Origin: Sphingopyxis yananensis
GTDB taxonomy: Bacteria; Pseudomonadota; Alphaproteobacteria; Sphingomonadales; Sphingomonadaceae
Assembly (NCBI RefSeq): GCF_020687785.1
Contig: NZ_JAJEWI010000010.1
Span: 310,001-374,000 of the forward strand
Direction of reading: 5' to 3'
DNA length: 64,000 nt
The notes beneath the pieces are model-generated. The model was not told the origin of the DNA. It did not search any database and saw only the letters and a program-made list of their open reading frames with translations. The position numbers were made by a program, and so were the translations under genes. This document shows, piece by piece, positions 17,491 to 25,659 of this stretch; the first letter of the stretch is position 1, and every line of letters starts with the position of its first letter.

Positions 17491-17518
17491 GCTGGGCTTA
17501 GGAATATAAAGGTTTGAA

Positions 17519-17559
17519 AAATAAGGCGGCGTAGATGAGCATTCTATGCCGCCTTATTT
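17519..17559. terminator. Strong bidirectional intrinsic terminator
   Basis: 17-bp stem AAATAAGGCGGCGTAGA / TCTATGCCGCCTTATTT with one G-T wobble and a 7-nt loop, A/T-rich on both outer ends. It separates the convergent SIMPL and 2OG-oxygenase genes. Confidence 0.92.
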
Positions 17560-17602
17560 ATATGCTTTTTACGTCGGGTTGGGTAGGCTGGCACGGTCGG
17601 CA

Positions 17603-18289
17603 TCATTCGTCCGTCAACATGCCATTTGCCCACGCAAAGGGGCGTTCGCGAAACCATTTGGTGATGATATATTTTGCGCCTTTGCGAACCTTCATGCCGT
17701 GGTGGATGCTGTCTGGGTTGGGTACACCATCCGGTGTGATATTGTTCCATGCCAGCAATTTTCCGGTTTCCGGCTGGAAGCTTTTTTTGACATTGGTGAA
17801 GCGTGTTGCACCGCCAGCCTCTGGTTCGTTGAGGTAAATCATCATTGTCCATGTTCGCTGGCCATGGATGGCGCAATGTTCCGCAAAGCCAGTTCCGTTG
17901 ACATCGAAATAGTCCGTATGCGCCTTAAATTGTTCCCCGACAAAATAGCGTTGACCTTGTAGGGGTTCGCCAAACATCTGTGGAATGCCTGCTGCGGCAT
18001 GAAGATAGGCGTTGAGCGACCGCACCACAGCATCATTATGGTCCATGTTGCAGGTCGAACTGGTGCGAAAGGCTTCGTCGCCATTGGGGTCCACGATCGT
18101 GGAGGGGATGGCATTGTCGTCAATCATCTTGATCAGCCAGTCGCACATGTCCTGATCGAGGAAGTTCGACAGCGAAAATAATTCCAATGTTGCAAAGGGG
18201 GAGCGCCGAATATTGGGCACGCGCGACAGGCACTGGGCTGTTTGATCAGCAGAGGACAGGGCCATATGAACATAGGGATTTGCGGTCAT
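17603..18289 (-). CDS. 2OG-Fe(II) oxygenase, prolyl 4-hydroxylase-like
   Basis: 228 residues from ATG 18289 (M-T-A-N-P-Y). The iron-binding HxD is in A-H-T-D-Y-F, the distal His in the S-I-H-H-G-M-K-V motif, and the 2-oxoglutarate-binding basic residue in the Y-I-I-T-K-W-F-R-E-R block. The core reads like P4Hc (GQRTWTMMIYLNEPEAGGAT). It would hydroxylate a peptide or small molecule using O2 and 2-oxoglutarate. The start is uncertain: longer in-frame starts exist up to 18406, close to tRNA-His, and none has a convincing Shine-Dalgarno. No substrate hint in the neighbourhood. Confidence 0.87.
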   Translation of the reverse strand: MTANPYVHMALSSADQTAQCLSRVPNIRRSPFATLELFSLSNFLDQDMCDWLIKMIDDNAIPSTIVDPNGDEAFRTSSTCNMDHNDAVVRSLNAYLHAAAGIPQMFGEPLQGQRYFVGEQFKAHTDYFDVNGTGFAEHCAIHGQRTWTMMIYLNEPEAGGATRFTNVKKSFQPETGKLLAWNNITPDGVPNPDSIHHGMKVRKGAKYIITKWFRERPFAWANGMLTDE

Positions 18290-18413
18290 GCGAGGATGGT
18301 AAAGAAGCTTTGTTAAAAACATATAAAAATCTTGTGCATTCAATGCTTGACGAATGATCGGTCCCCGCTTATTGCCCGCCTCGCTGACGCAGAGACTGCC
18401 CAGCAAGAAATGT

Positions 18414-18491
18414 GGCGACCGTAGCTCAGTTGGTTAGAGCGCCGGTTTGTGGTACCGGAGGTCGGGGGTTCGAGCCCCCTCGGTCGCCCCA
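18414..18491 (+). tRNA. tRNA-His (anticodon GTG)
   Basis: Complete cloverleaf with the extra 5' G(-1) typical of tRNA-His opposite C73. Acceptor GCGACCG/CGGTCGC, D-stem GCTC/GAGC, anticodon stem CCGGT/ACCGG with loop TTGTGGT (anticodon GTG), T-arm GGGGG-TTCGAGC-CCCCT. CCA is encoded. Confidence 0.97.
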
Positions 18492-18698
18492 TTTATCAAA
18501 TCTCCTGATTGAAAATATAGACCTTATCTTCGGCCTGATCGTTGTGGGTATGTTTCGAGATGCGCGCCGAGGCGGGTCGTTTGAGCGGGCGACCATGCGG
18601 GCGGCGCTTTGTCTTGCGCGTAAAAAATGCCCATGACGCGGCCATGAGCATTTTGGATGACGTCAAGGGCTGTTTTGCAAGGCGCCTTGGCGTTCGAA

Positions 18699-19211
18699 TC
18701 AACCCAAAATTTCTTCTTCGCCAGCACGCCAGATGCGGTAGCGCACTTCAACATCGCTGGGGGCATAGATCACCACCGGCAGCTTACTGTTATAGCGGAT
18801 CAGCGGTTGGTTGGGGCTGGTCACAAAGGCCGAGTGGTGGTCGGATTTGATGCATCCCATCAAGGTCGATGCGGCCTGACCCAAATCCTTGAGGACATAA
18901 TAATTATAGCCCCAACCTTCGGCGGTGCGTTCCTCGATTTGGCCGCCAAAGCGATGCTGGTTGCAGTCCACATCCATCGTGCGGCCAACGATGATTTCCA
19001 CCTTGGCTTGGTTTTCATCGGCCAGTTGGGGGAGCCTAATCACATGGCGCGTTTGACCTTTTTCTGCGGCCGGATAAGGGCGCATGTTCAAGGCTTCCTC
19101 GCTGGTCGAGCCATGAGCTTCGGGGTGGGCGGCTTGTTGCTGTGCGATGGCAGGCGCGCCGACCACGGCCATGGCACCCAAGGCGACGGCCAGAAATTGA
19201 TGTTTACGCAT
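18699..19211 (-). CDS. eco: Ecotin-family serine protease inhibitor
   Basis: 170 residues from ATG 19211 (M-R-K-H-Q-F-L-A-V, signal peptide ending A-P-A-I-A-Q). The mature part aligns with E. coli ecotin throughout: M-R-P-Y-P-A-A-E-K-G, K-V-E-I-I-V-G, M-D-V-D-C-N-Q-H-R-F-G-G, E-G-W-G-Y-N-Y-Y-V and R-Y-N-S-K-L-P-V-V-I-Y. Both disulfide cysteines are kept. The reactive-site loop reads S-T-L-M-G-C where E. coli has S-T-M-M-A-C, so the P1 residue appears to be Leu rather than Met. Ecotin is a periplasmic inhibitor of trypsin-fold proteases. Identification is from remembered sequence. Confidence 0.93.
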   Translation of the reverse strand: MRKHQFLAVALGAMAVVGAPAIAQQQAAHPEAHGSTSEEALNMRPYPAAEKGQTRHVIRLPQLADENQAKVEIIVGRTMDVDCNQHRFGGQIEERTAEGWGYNYYVLKDLGQAASTLMGCIKSDHHSAFVTSPNQPLIRYNSKLPVVIYAPSDVEVRYRIWRAGEEEILG

Positions 19212-19492
19212 GATGGCTCCGTTCAAAAAATTTGATGTGTTTTTAATGCGGAGAAAATGGCCCTAATATGAATTTGTTCCGAGGCTGTTGTTCAGGAAGC
19301 CGTTGCGGAATGAACCTGCTGGCACGGCGTGCGACTTGCGACGCAGTTTGTAATTTGTCCTGAAATACAGGTGTTTGTACAAGGATATCGGGCGGTATGA
19401 TAAAAAATTTCGGACCAGATCATTCTGTTAATGACATGGACGACCTGTTTTATTATTACGACATTATGAAATTTTGTATCAAGAGGTGAGTC

Positions 19493-20542
19493 ATGGCAGC
19501 AGTGTGGGATTTTGCTGATTTTGACGATCATGAGCATGTGCATATGTTTACCGATCGTGCGTCTGGATTGAAGGCGGTGGTCGCGGTGCACAGTAGCCAT
19601 ATGGGCCCTGCGGCGGGTGGGGCGCGTTTTTGGCATTATGCTCACAAAGCTGACGCCATCACCGACGCTTTGCGCTTGTCGCGCGGGATGAGTTATAAAA
19701 ATGCTATGGCCGGATTGCCGCTGGGCGGCGGAAAAGCCGTCATATTGGCGGATGCCAATGGGCGAAAGTCGCCAGAGATGTTGCGGGCCTTTGGCCGCGC
19801 TGTGCAGTCGCTGGGCGGTCAATATGTGACAGCCGAGGATGTTGGAATCTCGCTGCCGGATATGGTGACCATTGGGCAGGAAACCCGCTTTGTGTGCGGT
19901 TTGCCAGTCGAAAATGGCGCGGCGGGCGGCGACCCAGGCCCATTTACGGCGCTGGGCACCTATTTGGGTATCAAGGCCGCCATCCAACAATATTTCGGCT
20001 ATGATCGCGCCAAAGATGTGCGCGTGGCTGTTCAGGGCGTGGGAAGTGTGGGCGGCAATGTGGCGCGCCGCTTGGCCGCAGAAGGCGCGATTTTGACATT
20101 GGCCGACGCCAATGTGGACCGTGCAAAGGCGCTGGCGGATGAATTGGGGGCCGAAGTTGCGGATGCACAGGCGATTTTAACGCAGGACGCAGATGTGTTG
20201 AGCCCCAATGCACTGGGCGCGGTGTTGAACGTGAACAGCATCGACCAGCTTCGCGTGCCGATCGTGGCCGGCGCGGCCAATAATCAATTGGCAACCCCCG
20301 AAGATGGTCAGCGTCTTCATGATCGCGGCATTATTTTTGCGCCCGATTATGTGATTAATGCAGGCGGCATTATCAATGTCGGGCTGGAATATCTGGGGCA
20401 AGGGAGCCGCGAGGAAGTGGAAGCCAGAATCGGACAAATACCAGAGCGATTGGTAGAGATTTGGACCGAAAGCCAAGCCAGCGGGCGACCGGCATCCGTG
20501 GTGGCAGACCATATGGCGCAGGCGATGATTGGCCGCGCATAG
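19493..20542 (+). CDS. Glu/Leu/Phe/Val dehydrogenase (leucine dehydrogenase type)
   Basis: 349 residues. The N-terminal substrate domain has M-G-P-A-A-G-G-A-R and the catalytic-Lys motif G-L-P-L-G-G-G-K-A-V-I, followed by Y-V-T-A-E-D-V-G. The NAD-binding domain has V-A-V-Q-G-V-G-S-V-G-G-N-V-A and A-G-A-A-N-N-Q-L-A. It oxidatively deaminates a hydrophobic amino acid to the 2-oxo acid with NAD; length and motifs fit leucine or phenylalanine dehydrogenase better than hexameric glutamate dehydrogenase. ATG 19493 follows an AGAGGTGA ribosome-binding site. It is a single-gene unit followed by a hairpin at 20575. Confidence 0.92.
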   Translation: MAAVWDFADFDDHEHVHMFTDRASGLKAVVAVHSSHMGPAAGGARFWHYAHKADAITDALRLSRGMSYKNAMAGLPLGGGKAVILADANGRKSPEMLRAFGRAVQSLGGQYVTAEDVGISLPDMVTIGQETRFVCGLPVENGAAGGDPGPFTALGTYLGIKAAIQQYFGYDRAKDVRVAVQGVGSVGGNVARRLAAEGAILTLADANVDRAKALADELGAEVADAQAILTQDADVLSPNALGAVLNVNSIDQLRVPIVAGAANNQLATPEDGQRLHDRGIIFAPDYVINAGGIINVGLEYLGQGSREEVEARIGQIPERLVEIWTESQASGRPASVVADHMAQAMIGRA

Positions 20543-20574
20543 CCTGCAAGCCTATCGCTTGATGGGCGGGGCGG

Positions 20575-20614
20575 AAAAGGGTGTGGTGGCCAAATGGGGC
20601 GCGGCACCCTTTTT
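20575..20614 (+). terminator. Probable intrinsic terminator
   Basis: AAAAGGGTG (20575-20583) pairs with CACCCTTTT (20605-20613), followed by T; the 21-nt loop is large and GC-rich. It lies 32 bp after the amino-acid dehydrogenase stop. Confidence 0.65.
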
Positions 20615-20698
20615 CGTTGGGCAGTTGTTGAGTGCTGCTTTCATTGGGGTTCGATATGGGGCTGGCGTGATGCAGATTTTCCGGCCATTCTGGACGGA

Positions 20699-21052
20699 AT
20701 GAAACGCCATTTATATTTTGTCGGGGGATGGACCGCGTTGGGACTGGGGGCGATTGGGGCGGTATTGCCCTTGCTGCCGACAGTGCCTTTCATCATTTTA
20801 GCGGCTTTTTGCTTTGCGCGGTCATCACGAAAATTGGAAATATGGCTGGTGGAGCATCCGCAATTTGGGCCGCATATTACCGCATGGCGGGAAAAAGGGG
20901 CGATTAGCAAAAAGGGCAAGAGGGCGGCGCTTTTAACTTATGTTATCAGCATGTTGGTGGCCGTTATTTTTACACCTTGGCCATGGGTTTTGATTGCGGT
21001 GGCCGCCATATTGATCAGTGGAACATGGCTGATGACGCGGCCGGAGTCATGA
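20699..21052 (+). CDS. DUF454 (YbaN-like) inner-membrane protein
   Basis: 117 residues from ATG 20699 (M-K-R-H-L-Y-F-V-G-G-W). The family pattern is clear: L-G-A-I-G-A-V-L-P-L-L-P-T-V-P-F, F-C-F-A-R-S-S, and H-P-x-F-G-P-H-I-T-A-W-R-E-x-G-A-I-S-K-K-G-K. Two to three hydrophobic helices follow. Function is unknown; YbaN-like proteins are small inner-membrane proteins. A longer frame starting at 20594 contains nothing conserved. Confidence 0.88.
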   Translation: MKRHLYFVGGWTALGLGAIGAVLPLLPTVPFIILAAFCFARSSRKLEIWLVEHPQFGPHITAWREKGAISKKGKRAALLTYVISMLVAVIFTPWPWVLIAVAAILISGTWLMTRPES

Positions 21053-21162
21053 TCTGGGAATATGGTATAAGATGTTGATATAATATGATGAAAAATCATA
21101 TTTGACGAGCTGTGATGCAAAGCACTGGACCCGCAAGGGTGGCTGTTCTAGACCGCAAATCA

Positions 21163-21894
21163 ATGCACGCTTATGCCAATCCTACTCGTTTTCTGGCGAT
21201 TGCCAGACCGCTGACGCCGTGGTTGACCGGCCTTGGCTTGCTGTTGATTTTGATCGGTTGTGTTGCTGGGCTGACGATGGTGCCCGGCGATTATAAGCAA
21301 GGCGAAACAGCCCGTATCCTATATGTGCATGTGCCTGCTGCTTGGCTAGGCATGGGCGGTTGGACCAGTTTGGCCATTGCGGGTCTGGTGCAACTGGTTT
21401 GGCGTCACCCTTTGTCGGGCATTGCGGCGCGGGCCGTGGCTGTGCCGGGGATGATGTTCACGGCATTATGCCTGATCACCGGTTCCATTTGGGGAAAACC
21501 AACATGGGGAACATGGTGGGAATGGGACGGACGCATGACGTCGATGCTGGTTTTGCTGTTTCTTTATGCGGGTTTCATTGCGCTGACGGCGGGTGAGGAT
21601 GCGCAGCGGGGCGGCGGATCATTGTCGCGCGGGGCGGCCATCTATGCGGTGGTCGGCGCGGTTAACATCCCGATCATTAACCGCAGTGTGGTGTGGTGGA
21701 ACAGCTTGCACCAAGGACCGAGCATCACGCTGGGCGGCAGCAGCATTGATGGCGCATTGTTGTGGCCGTTGGGATTGACTTTATTGGGCTTTTCCTTGCT
21801 ATTTGGGGCGATTGTTTTGATGCGGATGCGCGCAATCATTGCCGAAAACCGCGTGGCTGCACGGATGCGCCGCTTGGCCGACGAGGAGGGGTGA
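21163..21894 (+). CDS. ccmC: Heme exporter CcmC
   Basis: 243 residues from ATG 21163 (M-H-A-Y-A-N-P-T-R-F); in-frame ATG 21115 with a weak GACGAG upstream is the alternative. Six hydrophobic segments carry the Trp-rich heme-handling signature W-G-K-P-T-W-G-T-W-W-E-W-D-G-R, and the flanking histidines are present (L-Y-V-H-V-P and N-S-L-H-Q-G). CcmC delivers heme to CcmE in System I cytochrome c maturation. First gene of a tightly packed ccmCDEFGHI run; ccmA and ccmB are not in the window. Confidence 0.96.
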   Translation: MHAYANPTRFLAIARPLTPWLTGLGLLLILIGCVAGLTMVPGDYKQGETARILYVHVPAAWLGMGGWTSLAIAGLVQLVWRHPLSGIAARAVAVPGMMFTALCLITGSIWGKPTWGTWWEWDGRMTSMLVLLFLYAGFIALTAGEDAQRGGGSLSRGAAIYAVVGAVNIPIINRSVVWWNSLHQGPSITLGGSSIDGALLWPLGLTLLGFSLLFGAIVLMRMRAIIAENRVAARMRRLADEEG

Positions 21895-21898
21895 GCCG

Positions 21899-22072
21899 AT
21901 GGACGGGGTGATTACAGGCAGCGGCCAGTGGAGCTATGTGGCGGCGGCCTATGCGATGACGGCCTTGGTTTCGGCTTTGGTCTTGTGGCGGAGTTGGCGC
22001 GCGATGCGGACGGCGGAGGCGCGCAGTGATGCGCTTCGCAAAGAACAGCGCGGCGGGCGCTTGGTGATATAA
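21899..22072 (+). CDS. ccmD: Heme exporter CcmD
   Basis: 57 residues. One transmembrane segment (YVAAAYAMTALVSALVLW) is followed by a positively charged tail (R-S-W-R-A-M-R-T-A-E-A-R), the usual CcmD architecture. It helps release holo-CcmE from CcmABC. ATG 21899 is 5 bp after the ccmC stop and follows a very strong GGAGGGG ribosome-binding site at the end of ccmC. Too small to identify by motif alone; position in the operon makes the call. Confidence 0.9.
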   Translation: MDGVITGSGQWSYVAAAYAMTALVSALVLWRSWRAMRTAEARSDALRKEQRGGRLVI

Positions 22073-22076
22073 GACC

Positions 22077-22517
22077 ATGAAAGCAAAGCATCAGCGATTG
22101 ATTTTAGCGGCTTTGGCCGTGGTGGGCGTGGCGGGCGCCGGTGTGCTGGGTGCCAGCGCCTTACGCGACGAAGCGGCCTATTTTCGTACGCCCGCCGAGG
22201 TGAAGGGCGGTGCGGCGGTGACGGGTGAAGCGATGCGTTTGGGCGGCATGGTTCAGGCGGGCAGCATCAAGCGCTTACCGGATGGTGTGACCATCCGCTT
22301 TGTTGCGACCGACGGCAAAGCCGATTTGCCGGTGGAATTTACCGGCATTGTGCCCGACTTGTTCGCCGAGGAATCGGGTATGGTGGCGGATGGGCGGATG
22401 CGCGCCGACGGTGTGTTTGTGGCCGACCGTATTTTGGCCAAGCATGACGAACGCTATATGCCGCCGCAAATGGGTGACATGCCAGAGGGTGCTGGGAAAG
22501 CAGCGCCCAAAGCGTGA
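22077..22517 (+). CDS. ccmE: Heme chaperone CcmE
   Basis: 146 residues. An N-terminal anchor (HQRLILAALAVVGVAGAGVLG) is followed by the OB-fold domain (V-T-I-R-F-V-A-T-D-G, V-E-F-T-G-I-V-P-D-L-F). The heme-attachment motif A-K-H-D-E-R-Y-M-P-P has the His that binds heme covalently and the downstream Tyr. It carries heme to CcmF in the periplasm. It starts 5 bp after ccmD. A short hairpin (CCCTT-ATTT-AAGGG, about 22532) lies in the 126-bp gap before ccmF. Confidence 0.97.
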   Translation: MKAKHQRLILAALAVVGVAGAGVLGASALRDEAAYFRTPAEVKGGAAVTGEAMRLGGMVQAGSIKRLPDGVTIRFVATDGKADLPVEFTGIVPDLFAEESGMVADGRMRADGVFVADRILAKHDERYMPPQMGDMPEGAGKAAPKA

Positions 22518-22643
22518 TGGAAATAAACACCCTTATTTAAGGGGGTTGGCAGTATGGGCTGTTGTGCAATCTAGGGATATAGGGCGAAATGGAATGATCC
22601 GTAGGCTTGGGGGACAGCGTTTGATGCGCGGAAGGACGGATCG

Positions 22644-24611
22644 ATGATTGCCGAATTGGGTTTGGCGATGCTGTGGATCGCGGCGGCGCTGGCTTGCCTG
22701 TCGCTGATTGCAGGCGCGCTGTTTTTGCGAAGCGGCAAAGCGGAACTTGCCGCCGTTATTCGCCCTGCTGCCGTGGCGATGGGGGCGTTGACCAGCCTGT
22801 CATTCCTATTCCTGATCTGGCTGTTTGTGCGGTCTGATATGTCGGTGGAATTGGTGGCGCGCAACAGCAACAGCCTGAAGCCGATGATTTTCAAAATTGC
22901 GGGCACGTGGGGCAACCATGAAGGGTCGATGCTGTTGTGGCTGGCGATCCTATGTTTGTCGGGCGCGTTGGTGGCGATTTTTGAGAAGCGTTTGCGCGAA
23001 GATACATTGATCGCGACCCTGACCGCGCAAGCCGCACTGAGCCTTGGTTTCTTTGCCTTTTTGCTGTTTTCGTCCAATCCATTCAATCGTTTGCCTGTGG
23101 CTCCGCCGGACGGGCAGGGGCTGAACCCCTTGTTGCAAGACATTGGTTTGGCCTTCCATCCGCCGACGCTTTATGTCGGCTATGTAGGGTTGTCGGTGGC
23201 GTTCAGCTTTGCGGTGGGCGCGCTGATTACCCGCGAAGTGGGGCCAGCCTTTGCGCGGGCGATGCGGCCTTGGGTGCTGGGAAGCTGGATTTTCCTGACG
23301 CTGGGCATCACGGCGGGTAGTTACTGGGCTTATTATGAATTGGGCTGGGGTGGTTGGTGGTTCTGGGACCCCGTGGAAAATGTGTCGCTGGTGCCATGGT
23401 TGGCGGGTGCGGCCTTGCTGCACAGCGTCAGCGTGACAGCGACCCGCAATGCCTTGCGCGCATGGACCGTGATGCTGGCCGTGATTGGTTTTTCCATGTC
23501 GATGGTCGGCACCTTCATTGTGCGGTCGGGTTTGCTGACCAGCGTGCATAGCTTTGCGGTCGACCCGCAGCGCGGGGCGTTTTTGCTGGTGCTGATGGCC
23601 ATTTATATTGGCGGCGCGCTGACGCTGTTCGCGTTGCGGGCGGGCGCAGTGGCTGAGGGCAAGAAATTTGCGTTGATGAGCCGCGAAGGGTCGTTGGTTA
23701 TCAACAATTTGTTGCTGACTACCATTTTGGCGCTGGTGTTGCTGGGCACGCTTTACCCGATTGTGGCCGAGGCGATGGGCGAGAAAATCTCTGTCGGCCC
23801 GCCTTATTATAACCGTGTCGCGGGGCCGATTGCTTTGGTGCTGTGCGTGGTGATGGTGATGGGGCCGCTGCTGAATTGGCGGCGTGATGATGGCAAAAAA
23901 TTATGGGGCCGATTGCCGCTGGGCATTTTAGCCGGTGCGGTGATTTTGTTCGGCCTGGTGCTGTTTGGCGGATCTGTGGGCATTTTGCCGTTGCTGGGCA
24001 TGACCGTGGCGGCCTTTGTCGCCGTGCTGAGCTTGGCGCCCTTGTGGGGCCGCAATTTGCGCCGCACACCCTTGCCGACATGGGGCATGGTGGTGGCGCA
24101 TTTTGGCGTGGCTATTTGCTTGGCGGGTATGGGCGCGGAAACCGCCTTCATTAAGGAAAAGCTGGTCGCGGCCAGTCCCGGTGATGTGGTGAAAGTGGGC
24201 CAATATCGCGTTGAATTTGCTGGTGTGTCGCCCGTGGCCGGACCCAATTATACCGCGCTGAAAGCCAGACTGGTGGCGGTGACGCCCAGCGGCGAGCGTT
24301 ATGTGATGTATCCAGAATCGCGCATGTTCCCCGGCTTGATGGGCACATCGCCGACCGAGACGAATGAAGCGGCGTTGCTGACTCGGCCGGGCGGGCAACT
24401 ATATGCCGTGCTGGGTGTGCCGGTGCCGTCGGCAGATGGAGCGCCCGACCGCTATCAATTGCGCTTGTGGTGGAAGCCGCTGGTGTGGTGGATTTGGCTG
24501 GGCGGCGGTTTGATCGCGCTGGGTGGTTTCTTGTCATTGGTTGGCCGTGCGCAATTTTTGACAGTGTGGCGCGCGCGCCGTGCACGCAAGGCAGAGGAGC
24601 GGTTCGCGTGA
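22644..24611 (+). CDS. ccmF: Heme lyase CcmF
   Basis: 655 residues, normal length, with many transmembrane helices. The periplasmic WWD motif is G-W-G-G-W-W-F-W-D-P-V-E-N, with the early T-W-G-N-H-E-G-S block and conserved P-P-T-L-Y-V-G-Y. CcmF with CcmH attaches heme to the CxxCH motifs of apocytochrome c at the periplasmic face of the inner membrane. The 126-bp gap upstream is the longest in the cluster. Its stop overlaps the start of the thioredoxin-like gene (GTGA). Confidence 0.97.
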   Translation: MIAELGLAMLWIAAALACLSLIAGALFLRSGKAELAAVIRPAAVAMGALTSLSFLFLIWLFVRSDMSVELVARNSNSLKPMIFKIAGTWGNHEGSMLLWLAILCLSGALVAIFEKRLREDTLIATLTAQAALSLGFFAFLLFSSNPFNRLPVAPPDGQGLNPLLQDIGLAFHPPTLYVGYVGLSVAFSFAVGALITREVGPAFARAMRPWVLGSWIFLTLGITAGSYWAYYELGWGGWWFWDPVENVSLVPWLAGAALLHSVSVTATRNALRAWTVMLAVIGFSMSMVGTFIVRSGLLTSVHSFAVDPQRGAFLLVLMAIYIGGALTLFALRAGAVAEGKKFALMSREGSLVINNLLLTTILALVLLGTLYPIVAEAMGEKISVGPPYYNRVAGPIALVLCVVMVMGPLLNWRRDDGKKLWGRLPLGILAGAVILFGLVLFGGSVGILPLLGMTVAAFVAVLSLAPLWGRNLRRTPLPTWGMVVAHFGVAICLAGMGAETAFIKEKLVAASPGDVVKVGQYRVEFAGVSPVAGPNYTALKARLVAVTPSGERYVMYPESRMFPGLMGTSPTETNEAALLTRPGGQLYAVLGVPVPSADGAPDRYQLRLWWKPLVWWIWLGGGLIALGGFLSLVGRAQFLTVWRARRARKAEERFA

Positions 24612-25138
24612 AGAAAAGCTGGATACTCTTTTTGCCATTGGCGATTATGGGGTTGTTATTTGGTGGCTTTATCTATCGCCTGACGACGCCTGCGGACACG
24701 ATGATCCAGTCGCAATGGATCGACAAGCCGATGCCCTTGTTTGACTTGCCGCCCGCCGCCGATGGGGTGGAAGGGTTGAAAAGCAGCCAATTGGCCGATG
24801 GTCAGCCGCGACTGGTCAATATCTTTGCGAGCTGGTGCATCCCATGCCGCGCGGAGGCCCCGCAGTTGGAGGCTTTGGCCCGTGCAGGGGTGCGGATTGA
24901 CGGCATTGCCGTGCGCGACCGCCCGCAAGATGTGGCCGATTTCTTTCGGGAATATGGTAATCCTTTTGAGCGGGTTGGCAGCGATATGCAAAGCAGCGTG
25001 CAAATTGCGCTGGGGTCGTCGGGGGTTCCCGAAACCTTTATCATTGATGGCAAGGGCATTATTCGTGAACAGCATCAGGGCGTGATTTTGGACCATCATG
25101 TGCCCGAAATATTGGCCAAGCTGGAGGCCCTGAAGTGA
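24608..25138 (+). CDS. ccmG: Thiol:disulfide interchange protein CcmG/DsbE
   Basis: 176 residues from GTG 24608, overlapping the ccmF stop by 4 nt and preceded by GAGGAG. An N-terminal membrane anchor (WILFLPLAIMGLLFGGFIY) leads into a periplasmic thioredoxin fold with W-C-I-P-C-R-A-E and the cis-Pro motif G-V-P-E-T-F. It reduces the cysteines of apocytochrome c or CcmH before heme attachment. An upstream in-frame start at 24467 would run 141 bp into ccmF and is rejected. Confidence 0.96.
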   Translation: MKKSWILFLPLAIMGLLFGGFIYRLTTPADTMIQSQWIDKPMPLFDLPPAADGVEGLKSSQLADGQPRLVNIFASWCIPCRAEAPQLEALARAGVRIDGIAVRDRPQDVADFFREYGNPFERVGSDMQSSVQIALGSSGVPETFIIDGKGIIREQHQGVILDHHVPEILAKLEALK

Positions 25139-25659
25139 GTAGGGTGGCAAAGAGAGGGCTGGCAAGGAGCGGGCTGGGGTGGATGATCGCCGCTGTGCCC
25201 CTGATGATGGGCGCGCTGCCCGCAACCGCGCAAGATCGTTTGCCGCCTGCGCCTTATGCCTATGAGCAATTGCGCGATCCGGCCAAAGAAGCGGCGGCGC
25301 GCGAATTGATGCATGAACTGCGCTGTTTGGTGTGTCAGGGGCAGAGCATTGCGGACAGTGATGCGCCCTTGGCGGGTGATATGCGCCATGAAGTGCGCAG
25401 CAAAATTGCCGAAGGGCAAAGCCCCGCTGAAATTCGGTCTTGGTTGGTGGCGCGCTATGGCAATTGGGTGACCTATGACCCGCCGTTGGACGCGGCGACG
25501 CTGTTTCTGTGGTTGGGACCGTTGGCCTTTTTATTATTGGGTGGCTGGCTGGCGTTCGGGCGTTTTCGCCGCAGCGATGATGATGGTGGCGGCGCGGTTT
25601 CGGGCTCTGTTTCAGGCCCTGTTTCAGACAAAGCCGCGGATAAGGGAATTGGCGCATGA
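25135..25659 (+). CDS. ccmH: Cytochrome c maturation protein CcmH
   Basis: 174 residues. The signal sequence is followed by the redox motif L-R-C-L-V-C-Q-G-Q-S, then S-D-A-P-L-A-G-D-M-R and W-L-V-A-R-Y-G-N-W-V-T-Y-D-P-P. A C-terminal membrane helix (LFLWLGPLAFLLLGGWLAF) follows. It presents reduced apocytochrome to CcmF. GTG 25135 overlaps the ccmG stop by 4 nt. The tail after the helix is Ser/Gly/Val-repetitive (G-S-V-S-G-P-V-S). Confidence 0.95.
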   Translation: MSRVAKRGLARSGLGWMIAAVPLMMGALPATAQDRLPPAPYAYEQLRDPAKEAAARELMHELRCLVCQGQSIADSDAPLAGDMRHEVRSKIAEGQSPAEIRSWLVARYGNWVTYDPPLDAATLFLWLGPLAFLLLGGWLAFGRFRRSDDDGGGAVSGSVSGPVSDKAADKGIGA

